From positions 4,526,001 through 4,590,000 of the forward strand of contig NGZR01000001.1 in assembly GCA_002197995.1 (NCBI GenBank): a stretch of DNA of 64,000 nt. Direction: 5' to 3'. The notes under the pieces are model-generated. The model ran no database searches and was not told where the DNA came from. It was given only the letters and a program-made list of their open reading frames with translations. Numbering within the stretch: the stretch's first letter is position 1; each line of letters begins with the position of its first letter. Below are positions 43,851 to 53,505 of this stretch, in pieces. The position numbers and the translations under genes are program-made. This DNA is from Gaeumannomyces sp. JS-464 (Eukaryota > Ascomycota > Sordariomycetes > Magnaporthales > Magnaporthaceae).

Positions 43851-46185
43851 CTAGACCTTCCTTTTCACCAGACCCTTCCAAAAGTCGTAGCTGTTCTCGT
43901 CGCTCTGAAGCGCCCACGTTCGGCCCGTGGGCCTGTCACCGACGCCCAGCTCCTCCGCCTTCAGCATGCCCCAATCTCGAGTGATGCCAACGACCCTGGC
44001 TCGCACGCCGCCCTCGGCTTCCAGTGTGACCAGCTGGCCCGAGTGAAGCCAGTGCTTGTAGTAGCGCTCCTCGAGATCGTCCGAGAACCCTCGAGATACA
44101 AACTCGTTGTAAAGTGCCTCGACGCGTGTCAGCACACGGGCCAGCAGCCGCTCGATCTGGAACGGCGGCCGCTTAGCCGCCTCGGCCAGCGCGTTCAGCG
44201 ATGTCGTCGGCCGCGGGTTGGACGTGTTGATACCAATGCCCAACACACCTGATAGTTCCCCGACGCGTAGGAGCAGTTGGCGAGCATTCCCCCGATCTTT
44301 ACCCATTGCGGCGGATCTGCAGGCTGCGTGGGATCGCGGCAGTCTGTCGTTTGTCGCGAACTTGTCAGCCATCGACAGGTTCAAGGAGGCAGGATGGATT
44401 TGCTCGAGAAGACATACATATGTCATTGGGCCACTTCAGCCTCACCGGCATGTCGGAGTAGCCCTTGTTGTAACTCTGGATTGCCTCGACCAAGGCAATC
44501 GAGGCTACATACTGGATGAACACTATAGGCCGAGAAACGGCGAGGTGGGCCGGATGGTTAATCACAGTGGAAAACATCAAAGCTCCAGGCGGCGCGATCC
44601 AGACATTGTTGCCACGGCCCCTGCCTGAGGTCTGCGTGGTGGCGGCCAGAGTGAAGCCAGTGGGTAGCTTGGCCAGAAGCTTCTGGTTCCTGTGTACTTG
44701 GTGAGTAGATGTCAAGACATGCCAAACTGGGTCCGTGAAGCAGGGCTCGGCACCGTACTTCTCTAGCATCGTGTTGGTGCTCGTCACCACTTCTCCGTAC
44801 ATGAGGGGGCTCCCCCAGTCGTAAGAGCCTGTTTCCTGCCTCCGATAGGCTTGCAGACTGGAGTAGTACAGGGTGTGGTTGAAGGCAGGCGTCATCTTGG
44901 GGTTGGGCCAACCCTCCTCGTGCGCGAACAGGGTGTCTATTTGCCGCTCACTGTCGTTTCCAGCGTTGCCGCCGTCGACAGCGAGCTTGAGACCGGATAT
45001 GGACCATGCGGTTGCCGAGTTCACAATGCGGAACGTGTTGCTCTCGGCCTCGATGAGCTCTGTGCCGTGCTTCTTTAGTAATCACATCCTCAAGTGAATG
45101 GAGCAGTTCGCTGACTTCTTGATGTGTGGCCGACGTGAGGTGCAGGCTGGATGGCGAAGGCGTCGCCGCCACTTCCTGCACGACATCCAGGCCGATCCTC
45201 GTCAGGCACGCTCGCAGGAACGCGGTTCGCGCCTCTTCATCGGCCGTGAGATCCTTTATGAGCTTGTCATATCCCTCAATGCTCGGCTGAGGGGGCAGGA
45301 GAGAGGGTGAGAATCTGCAGGTGCAAGTCGAGTTGCGAGGCGTGTTAGTCAGTAGAACATCTATATTGTTTCAAGCCTCATGGATTGGGCTCATCACAGC
45401 ACGTCGTTGAGCGGCGCACGTACTCTGGGTGCAGACCGAAGAGCAAGAGGCGTGTCCGTTTCCAACGGGAATATGGACAGCAGCGGCCGGCCTTCCACTT
45501 CCTCCGTCGACGTCGATCTCGTCCTCGTACTCCGCGAGCACATGCACTCCCTTAGATGCCAAGGTTGCGGCATCGACAAAGATGCCGCCGCCGTTGTAGT
45601 ATGTGCGCAGCGTGTCCGACATGCCCGGCTGGCGAACGGGGAACTCGTGGCGGCTGACCCTGACGAGAGCCGCCCTCGCGCCCGTCTCACTGTGATACTG
45701 GAACCCAGAAAAGGCGCCACCGCGGCAAGTCCCCGGGAAGAAGGCGAGCTCCCTAGGCCCAACAACCTCGAGGACCTTGTCGCCAACCTCGAACTCGCAG
45801 CGGGCGGAGCCGTAGTAGGCGCCGGCGCAGAAGCCGAGGTACCTGCCGCCACGGCGCACAAAGGATGTGATGGCGGCGTTGCCCGGGCCGTTCAGCACGC
45901 GGCAGTAGCCAAGGTCTGCGCCGCCGGGGAAGACCAGCAGGGCGCAAGTAGGGGCCCACGGCTCCTTGAGCAGCGCGGACTCGCCGATGGTGGAGACGGC
46001 GTAGTTCGGCGCCAGGAGCCGGCGCAGAGTAAAGACCGCATGCTTCACCGATTCAGCAGCGGCGCCGCTGCCTTTTGACCGGTGGACGTCGATGTCAGTC
46101 AACACGCCCCGCATCTACACGCAAGACAGGAAGATGGGGGAGATTAACCTGTGTATATCAGGATGTTCAGCTTCCTGACGACCAT
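43851..46185 (-). CDS. BPL1: Biotin--protein ligase
   Basis: The ligase adenylates biotin and attaches it to carboxylases (acetyl-CoA and pyruvate carboxylase). Five exons on the minus strand: 46185-46149, 46071-45424, 45314-44759, 44689-44418 and 44343-43851; 668 residues after correction. The N-terminal third is the amidotransferase-like BPL_N domain (KLNILIYTG, CALLVFPGGADLGYC, YLGFCAGAYYG, GLHPE). The catalytic domain has VVTSTNTMLEK, the biotin-binding GRGRGNNVW, MFSTVI, RLKWPNDIY and VKIGG, and ends with a BPL_C barrel (LHSGQLVTLEAEGGVRARV). Intron 1 was placed to rebuild YTGSGAAAESVKH, and intron 2 uses the GTACGT donor after HPE. Three frame breaks: one base lost at 45449-45450, one gained (or two lost) near 45070, one lost near 44247. 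All lie between intact conserved blocks. Divergent from COA4. Confidence 0.92.
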
Positions 46186-46607
46186 CTTGGCAGAGCCAGG
46201 CCAGCGTTGGCAATGGTCTTGGTTAGAGTTGATCGTGCTAAATCATGGGAAAGAGGGAGACCTCAGGTTGATCCATTTATCACCGCTGTCAAGTATAGTT
46301 GGATTTTGGTGATATCGGCCGGGCGCGCGGGACACTGGAGAACCTTGCTGACGCTAGACTGGACGAGGGGGGCGTGGCGTGACTGGCCTAGTAGCCTGAA
46401 TCAGCCGCGGAGGTCCGGTGTTGTGCACTGGACCGCCTGGAATAAAGCCGTTGGGCCGCTGAACTGCCTGGCGCTACCCAGCTGCCAGCAAGAAGCAAAT
46501 ATTGACTCGGGACTCAACCACCAAATTGGACCCTCCTTATTTGTCTGTGATCGACGAATTCCCGCCTCATCAATCCGGACCTTGGGGTACATGCTCCAGC
46601 GTCAAAC
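46186..46607. promoter_or_regulatory. Bidirectional promoter region of BPL1 and COA4
   Basis: Only 422 bases separate the two divergent ATG codons, so both promoters must lie here. CCTCCTTATTTG near 46531 is AT-rich, but no firm TATA box is seen. An AAATAAAG-like ATAAAGCC is near 46443. Confidence 0.55.
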
Positions 46608-47128
46608 ATGTCAAAGAACGAAAGCGACGCCGAGAAGAAGGCGGTCGAGGACGACGACGAGCCAGACGAGTGGTATGCATGCGAGGCTGCGGCCCCTGAT
46701 ATTGGGTCTTTCTAACACGGCCATGTCCAGGGACAAGCGCATATTCAGCACCGGCTGTGCAGGTACGTGGTGCTCTGTGTTTTTCTGGAACTACGGTGTA
46801 GGGCGCCAGCGACCAAGCTCAACGGCTTACCGTGTATCAGACGAGAACTGGAAGCTCACAGAATGCCATTCGGAGAAGAAGGACTGGAGGCAATGCACCG
46901 AGGAGGTACGTGTGTCTGGTTTCCAAGTTATGGCCGTGGCTCTGCTTCCCCATACATATTGGCCCGCACATCCGTAAACACCCGACAAGGCCAGAGGCAG
47001 ATTAATCCCCGCAGCACGCAAGACTGATATCATTGAAATGTTGCGGCCACAACGTCTAGTTGACGCGATTCCGCGAGTGCTGGAAACAGCACAACAACGA
47101 TAAGCGCACCCAGACCAAGGATGCTTAG
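46608..47128 (+). CDS. COA4: COA4 (Cmc3), twin CX9C cytochrome c oxidase assembly factor
   Basis: A 76-residue intermembrane-space protein required for cytochrome c oxidase biogenesis. Four exons (46608-46672, 46731-46762, 46841-46905, 47060-47128) join in phase with GT-AG borders (donors GTATGC, GTACGT, GTACGT). The acidic N-terminus (DAEKKAVEDDDEPDEWDKR) leads into two helices. The first motif is C-ADENWKLTE-C and the second is C-TEELTRFRE-C; both have exactly nine residues between the cysteines, as required for Mia40-dependent folding. FSTGCADEN and CHSEKKDW are characteristic of COA4. There is no cleavable presequence, as expected for Mia40 substrates. The multi-exon structure is easily missed because no exon exceeds 70 bases. 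The frame is intact. Confidence 0.93.
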
Positions 47129-47663
47129 CGAGAGAGAGCATCGATGTGCTGGAGGTCCGTTATTTCGAATGACTCTCCCCGCTCGATCCCGAATGCCGGA
47201 TCTTTGCCTAACTCACTTAATTCCAGCCACCTAGTCAACTAGGTACCTAGCATAAAAAGTATAACCCATATGTTGTCGAGTTGAAATTCTCATCAAAGGA
47301 GAATGGAATGCATCAAAGCTATCGCCAGATAGATCAGTGGCCCAAGCTCCTGCCCCCGCCTCTCGAGGCCTGGGAAGCCTGCCCGCGCCAAGCAAATTTA
47401 CCAGTGGATCCACTCAAATTCTCGACTGCTCGACGATCGATATCGGGCAATCCGTTGTTGTGCAAGTGACTTTGCTTCATTGAATAAAATCAATTGCAAT
47501 TGAGTTGACGATCAAATCTGCAGAAAGAGCCAACGGCAATCTCAGCTGCCACACAACTCTTCATATCAGCCTGTGCCCGTTACGCGTGCCATCTTGAGCA
47601 CATTGTTGGGACACCCGCGCCTCCACGCTCCCGTCTCGCCGTCCGTGACGGCAATCGATCAAG
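47129..47663. other. Intergenic spacer and MGM101 promoter
   Basis: The sequence ACTAGGTACCTAG at 47237-47249 is a perfect palindrome core (CTAGGTACCTAG) followed by ATAAAAAGTATAA, which may act as a TATA element. No gene is supported; the rest is unremarkable. Confidence 0.45.
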
Positions 47664-48628
47664 ATGAGAGCCACGGCGGCCCGCACACTGCGGCCACTTC
47701 GGTCAGCGGCGTTGCTCCCATCGCCGGCCAAAGCGCTCTGCGCGCCGCTCGGCTGCCGCTCGGTGGGCACCATGAAGCCCGCGGCGCCCCCAGCCAAGCC
47801 CAAGACGCCAGCCAGGACCGTCTACTCCAAGTCGTCGGCCCCGACCACAGCCAAGCCCTCGGACCCCACCCCGACGGCAAAGACGACGACGACGCCGCCG
47901 GTCTCGTCCTCGTCCGCGCCGAGCCGCCCGCCACCCCGATCCTCGACCCGCAGGCGGCGGCGACGCCCGTCGAGGCCGCGACGCCCGCCTCGCGCTTCGC
48001 GCCCGTGCCCGACCCGTCCAGCGACGGCACCATCGACTGGTCCGCCTCCTTCCACGGCCTGGGCTCGGTCCCTACAGCGCCGAGGCGGCCCAGATCCTCA
48101 TGGCCCCGCTCGACCCGGAGGACGTCGAGGTCAAGCCCGACGGCATCATCTACCTGCCCGAGATCAAGTACCGCCGCATCCTGAACCGCGCCTTTGGCCC
48201 CGGCGGCTGGGGCCTGGCGCCCCGCGGCGAGCTCATCGTCGGCGAGAAGGTCGTCACGAGAGAGTATGCGCTTATTGCGCACGGCAGGTAGGTTCTTTTT
48301 CCCCTTCTGCCCCCCCCATTTGTTTCTGCCCCCTCGCTAACCTTGAACACCTCGCAAAACCAGATTCGTCGGCCAGGCGCGAGGCGAGTGCCAGTACTTC
48401 AGCGACGAGTCGATCCCCACCGCGGGCGAGGGCTGCAAGTCCAACGCCCTGATGCGCTGCTGCAAGGACCTCGGCATCGGCTCCGAGCTCTGGGACCCGC
48501 GCTTCATCCGCTCCTTCAAGAAGAAGTATGCCCAGGAGGTCTGGGTCGAGCACGTCGTGAACAAGAAGAAGCGGCAGATCTGGATACGCAAGGACGGCGA
48601 GGTCGCCTACCCTTACAAGAGGACATGA
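47664..48628 (+). CDS. MGM101: Mitochondrial genome maintenance protein MGM101
   Basis: Mgm101 is a Rad52-like single-strand-annealing protein of mitochondrial nucleoids needed for mtDNA repair and retention. Exons: 47664-48287 and 48364-48628, 296 residues after correction. The N-terminus is an Arg/Ala-rich presequence ([20 protein letters not shown]) followed by a Pro/Thr/Ser linker. The conserved core is [100 protein letters not shown] and a basic tail ([19 protein letters not shown]). Two bases are missing, near 47928 (before ATPILDP) and at 48070-48072 (VPYSAEAA). Each is in a C run, and the next block continues correctly. MGM101 is converged on by the Yop1-like gene. Confidence 0.93.
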
Positions 48629-49365
48629 GGATGACAGTGAGAATGAGAATGAGCCCGGGTCTGGTCGGCGAGAGCATGCTGTTGTCCCGCCGGAAAGTCG
48701 CTCTACAGCATCCTCAAACGGCATGCCGATTTCGACTCTTTGGCTTGGACGATTGTTGATAGAGACCACCGGCAGCCATCGCCACCACACTCTCCGCTCT
48801 TACCATGTCTTGATTGCCGGTCACCCGGGTCGACGACATGATCCTGCTACGGGGGCCTTAAGACTTCCCCCCTAGATACCTGATGTGTGTATGTAGTAAC
48901 GTTTTATCCGTCCGATGAACTGACATGTAAAATAGATCAAAGTACAGAAACCGCAATGGAATGTCCACGCTGTCGAAACATGTACTAAACCGAGTCCGGG
49001 TAGTACGTTTTGCTATACAGGGTACCTGCGGTCCTTCCATCAAAGTGATGATGAACTAGCGCCACTTAGCAGAAGTCTGCGTACAGGCTGTCGTCTCTGC
49101 AGATGCCGGCAACTATGTACAAGCCCGTACACACCATCACAAGCAAGCTGGCACTCGGCCAAGTCGGACATGAAAGTCCACCTTGCGGCAAGGTCTAATT
49201 GTACCGGTTTCCCCTTGGCCCCGACTGCCCAGGCTAAAGAATGATCCATGCAAAACCAACAAACCAAAAATCCCCTTAACGAAAGACAAAGGCGTTTGAG
49301 GTACACCAAACGTGAACCCAAAGCAGTAATGGCGAGCCTAAATGCAGGTGTCGTAACGGACTCAT
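48629..49365. other. 3' intergenic region between convergent genes
   Basis: Spacer between MGM101 and the Yop1-like gene, 737 bases, containing only presumed 3' UTRs. No feature recognised. Confidence 0.5.
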
Positions 49366-50668
49366 TCACTTGTCAACACCAGAGCTTGCTCCAGTGTTGG
49401 GGTGGGCGTCTGGGCCGCCGGCCGATGGCGAAGCTCCCCAGCCGAAAGGGTTCCAGGCGCCACCAGCCTGAGGCCCCCGGCGCCGTACGCCCGTGCCGTC
49501 GTCAACGTCCTCGGCCCCGCTCTCGGCTTCGATCTTCTCAAAGTCCTGCTCGCTGCGCGACTTGCTCAAACCACTGCCAGAGGACTCGTCGGTTGCGCCG
49601 GAGTTGTTCCACGGGAAGCTACCCGAGCTGACGTTCTTTTCCAGGTTCAGGCCCTCCACGACCCCAAGAACGCGGCCGAACCTCGACTGTGACGGAGCGG
49701 AAGGGGTTGATGACGAAGTCGGGGCCTTGGAATTGGGTAGTTGGGCTGCCTCGCGGTCGAGCGCGGCCAGCAACGTGGTGAGGTGATCACGCTGGGTCGC
49801 GATAAAGTCGGCCTTGTCGGCCTCGCCGACGGAGCTGGGGATGATGCTGCCCGGGGCGTTGAAGCCCCTCGAGGCGCCGCCATCCTTAGGGGCGGCTGTA
49901 GAGGGTGCGCCAAGGGCGGCGCTTACGGCACCCGCCAGCATGCTGAATACGTCATTTCCGGCAGCAGCAGGGTCCGAAGCACCGGCGGCGCCACCCCAGC
50001 GCGCGGCGGGCAGACTGAACCTGGCGAACAGATTCTGAGTGTAGGACTGGGCCGACTGGGCGGCCGAGGGGGGCGGGGCCTGCTCGGGCGTGGGCGGCAG
50101 GCCAAGCACCTTGGTCCTGAACCACTCGATGGCCTCCTGCAGGTAGGCCAGGCCGGCGGCGCGCAGCTGTTCGTGGGTCGAGGCGATGAACTCGTCGATG
50201 GCTTCCTCGTTCTTCTGCAGGTATGGGTGGATGTGCTCCTGGTAGATGACGCGGGCGCCCTGGGTCTGGGGCAGGATGAGGTACAGGAAGAAGAACAGGC
50301 GCATATAGGCGTAGAAGGGTACCCTGGGCACAGCAACGAGGAAGAGTCAGCAAATACCCGGGATGCAGCCCAAGAATCCCTCCGTCAACATACCAGCAGA
50401 GAAACCAGTCGGTCCAGGATTCAACCAGGAGGGCGCAGGCAAGCACAACCCAGTACATCAGCCATGGCGTCAGCTGGGCCGGGTCCGAAGTCTTGAGGGC
50501 CTTGTAGGAACCAAATAGGGGGAATAGAAAGGACGCAATCGAGCTGTGTTGCTTGGGCGAGTGTTTGGGTTAGCCTTCGGATCTCGAGGCGGGGCGGGGT
50601 CCGTTTGTCTGTGTGCTTGTGGCGCCGCCAGCAACGTACGAAAGCGTCTTCGCGAAGATGTCAAACAT
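49366..50668 (-). CDS. TB2/DP1/HVA22 family protein, large Yop1/REEP-like form
   Basis: A reticulon-homology protein that wedges into and curves ER membrane. Exons on the minus strand: 50668-50640, 50543-50394 and 50323-49366; 378 residues, intact frame. The first 100 residues are the family domain: MFDIFAKTLS, FLFPLFGSYKALKTSDPAQL, WLMYWVVLACALLVESW, WFLCWVPFYAYMRLFFFLYLILPQTQGARVIYQ. These form two hydrophobic hairpins, followed by the amphipathic HIHPYLQKNEEAIDEFI helix. Yeast Yop1 ends near residue 180; this protein adds about 200 mostly disordered residues (Ser/Ala/Gly) with a charged patch (SRSEQDFEKIEAESGAED). It is thus the longer filamentous-fungal HVA22-like paralogue rather than Yop1 itself. 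Tail-to-tail with MGM101. Confidence 0.9.
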
Positions 50669-52749
50669 GGTATGTGTGGTCGGGGAGGGGTTTCGGGGCA
50701 GGCCAAGGGCGGCGCCGTCGGATCGGTCTGGGTCTGGGAGTCGGTCTCTATCTAGTCTTGTTCGGCGGCGGGTCGAGGAGGGCGGGCGTCATGTCGGCGC
50801 GAGAGGGAATGGAGCTAGGGCAGAAGAAAGAGGCCGGGACGGTCGGAAGAAAAAGGCTGGCAAGGGGGCGAGGTCGAGAAGAAAGGAAGCGTGGACGGGC
50901 GGCGGAAGCTAAGGCCGGACGGATGATTGATGCACAATGGACCGGGCAGGCATGCAAGCATGCCCGTCGCCAGCCCACATGGATGGATTAGAGCCCGCCC
51001 GGCTGATGCACATTGCCAGCCAGGCCAGTTTGGGTACCTAGGTAGGTACCTTGGTACTTTGGCCCAGCTCCCCCACCACACCACCAGCAAGCAGGGAGCC
51101 TTTGGCACCACCTGCCCGACCCGCCGGGTACAACTGGGAGACACGCGTGCGGGACTAGCTCGACTCGTTGTCAGCTAAAAATGCGCCCGCAGCGCAGCGC
51201 AGTGCCCCGCGACACCAAAGCAGGACACCAGGCGTTTGGTGCTGCGTGTCACAAGGCAGCATGCGGACAAAGCAGCAGCCAGCACTCGCCACCTGGTCGC
51301 CTCAACCTCTCTAAATCTCTTCTTCTACCTGGGCATGTACAACGAGGCACGCACCGCCCACGCATGCTTTCCTCGTGTCGCATCGCTACCTGGAAGTTCA
51401 GCTGAGTTATCGAGGTCGGGCTGGAGACGCCCGTGCTGTGCTGTGCTGTGCCAGAGCTATGAAGGAGGGCTACGTCATCGGCATCTGGTGGATACCTAGC
51501 CCATATGGTCGCCCGGGTGCCGACAGAAGGCATGGACCTGGAAACAGGCGGTGGAGGGGCCCTGTGATTGTGGTCGGCTAGCCCCATGTTACGCTGGAGT
51601 CAGTCCCGCAGCCCAAGCAGGGATGGCGGGGCGTCGGCTGACGCTCATCAGTGGAGGAGCAGCTTTAGGCTGGCGCTTTGGGTGTGTTTTCCTCCACGCA
51701 AACAAACGCACAGACGCAATGCACCCTTATTGAGGCCAGACCAGATCATCATCTCCATCCCGTCCAGGCACGTTTGCAGCCAGCATTTTGATTTGCATGC
51801 TGCTCTGCTGCCTCACAAGCCCGGCCAGCACCAACCCGGGATCTCGTTTGTCCACGTTGTACGTGCGTGCGCCAAACGATCGAACGAACACCTTGCCCGA
51901 TGGCGCTTGTATGGCTGCATTACGGAGCCCGGGACGCGTCAGGCCCTGGACCCTGGAGTCTAGAGCGTTCGCCCAGGCTGGGAGATGACTCCCTCGATTG
52001 CCGCCTGGATGCCAGGCAGAGAGAAGGAAAGCCTGAGTGTTCAAAACTTTGCAATCTGCGGCTTCATCTATGCAAGGTGGCTGGATTCGTCAAGATGGAA
52101 CCCGAGACAGACGGATTGGAGGTACTCCCGGTACCAAAGTACCAAAGTACAAATCCACAACCGTGCCCGTCCAATAATTACCTTTTCTGGCCGTACTCTA
52201 CAAAACCGGATGGACTTCTCAGAATGAAGCAACACGATTGACCACACCGCAGTGATTCTAAGTGACAATTTCCTCTTGACCTTTAGATTTCCCTTGTCGA
52301 GCACTCAGGAAGCCGCCTCTGCTTGATGTCTATAGCTTCGGTTTAGAACCGAATTTCCTCCCCCGCAAAGCCCCGACTCACCCCAATTGGTCCAAGGTTA
52401 TCTTGAAGTGATGTTCCACATGTGCCTCCTGTCACGCCTCGTTATGCTGTCACAATGTGTATCAATTGTTATTTTTTATACGTCTCGGCGAGCCGCTTCT
52501 ACTCTCCCACTGCTTCACGACAGCTACTTACTCGTTATCTCACGGCAATCCGTATTATGCCTGAAGTCACGGAATACTTGACCAGAACATCCTCCTTGCA
52601 AACTTCGAGAGGCTCTCAACTAGTTAATCAATCATGTCCTCCGCAAACAACTGAACAAAAACCCAGACTCGGAAGCTAACACACTAAGGCATTTGACGTA
52701 GAACACAACTGCCGCGTAATCAGCTCAGCTACGTGACAAACTACTAACG
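50669..52749. other. Intergenic region, 2.1 kb, between divergent genes
   Basis: No gene is supported. It contains a GGTACCTAGGTAGGTACC block at 51033-51050, an inverted-repeat-like word common between Sordariomycete genes, and a related GGTACCAAAGTACCAAAGTAC at 52130-52150. The open frames are short, unlike neighbours in composition, and lack motifs. Confidence 0.5.
51033..51050. repeat. GGTACCTAGGTAGGTACC palindromic intergenic word
   Basis: An 18-base near-perfect palindrome built of GGTACC and CTAGGTAG units. Related words occur near 47237-47249 and 20885-20910, always outside genes. The function is unknown. Confidence 0.6.
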
Positions 52750-53186
52750 ATGGCTTCGCCTTCGTCACGAAGCACATCGAGCGGATGGGCGCCGACACCC
52801 GGCCGCAGCGTAGGGTCCGAGCCGGCCAGGGACAGGCCTCAGCGCGCCCGGGTGACGCACCAGGCGCTTGAGGTGTACTGGCACAACATGGACGCCGACC
52901 GCCGCATCGACGAGGACGCCGAGGTGTTTGTCGGCATGCGCGAGACCTTCCCTGCGAGGTGGTCGACTATCTGCGGGGCCTGGCCGACTTCCTCCGCGAG
53001 ACCCGGGGCCGCTGCCGGCTGCACCTGCTCACCTGCACCGAAAGCTCCGTCAACGTCGTGATTGAAACCAGGCTGGACATTGCGACCATCGTCTCCACCA
53101 TGAGGCGGTGCCGGCTCTATATCCCATCCAACCCCTATACGTCCGGCACCGCTGTGCCTAGATCCGAATACTCGAATGCTGACTGA
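52750..53186 (+). CDS. Small hypothetical protein with one frame break
   Basis: I do not recognise this family. The reading is 145 residues after restoring one base lost near 52953. The first half is Ser/Arg/Pro-rich and then helical (VTHQALEVYWHNMDADRRID, EDAEVFVGMRETFP). The second half continues EVVDYLRGLADFLRETRGRC, then RLHLLTCTESSVNVVIET and a Tyr/Ser-rich tail ending EYSNAD. The frame switch is inferred because both halves share composition and the second has no start of its own with upstream context. Without that assumption the first frame would stop at 53061 as a 103-residue protein. There is no signal peptide or membrane helix. The gene converges on the carboxylesterase. Confidence that it is real is moderate. 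Confidence 0.5.
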
Positions 53187-53505
53187 GGTGGCTATGAAGG
53201 AGAGCCGTCTGCGTTGCCTTTCTATTCTCAATCTTGCTAGTAGTTGGTATCCATTGCGCCGCAGCGGCATCCCAAGAATGGTTCCGTCCTCCTGGCATTG
53301 ATTACTTGATTATGTGCTCCAACCTACTCTACTACTATAATCCCGCGCCATGAACCTTTGTGCCAGCTCGAAACTACGCCAGAACACGCCGGCTAGCAAT
53401 ACTGTATTTTTGTTCACTAGATTGGACGCCCGGACGCCGTGACATGGGCCAGGAACAGCCTAGCCCTGATCCCAACACGCCTCCTGCCGTTGTGTGCCTT
53501 GAGCG
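53187..53505. other. 3' intergenic spacer
   Basis: About 320 bases between convergent genes. No feature was recognised. Confidence 0.5.
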
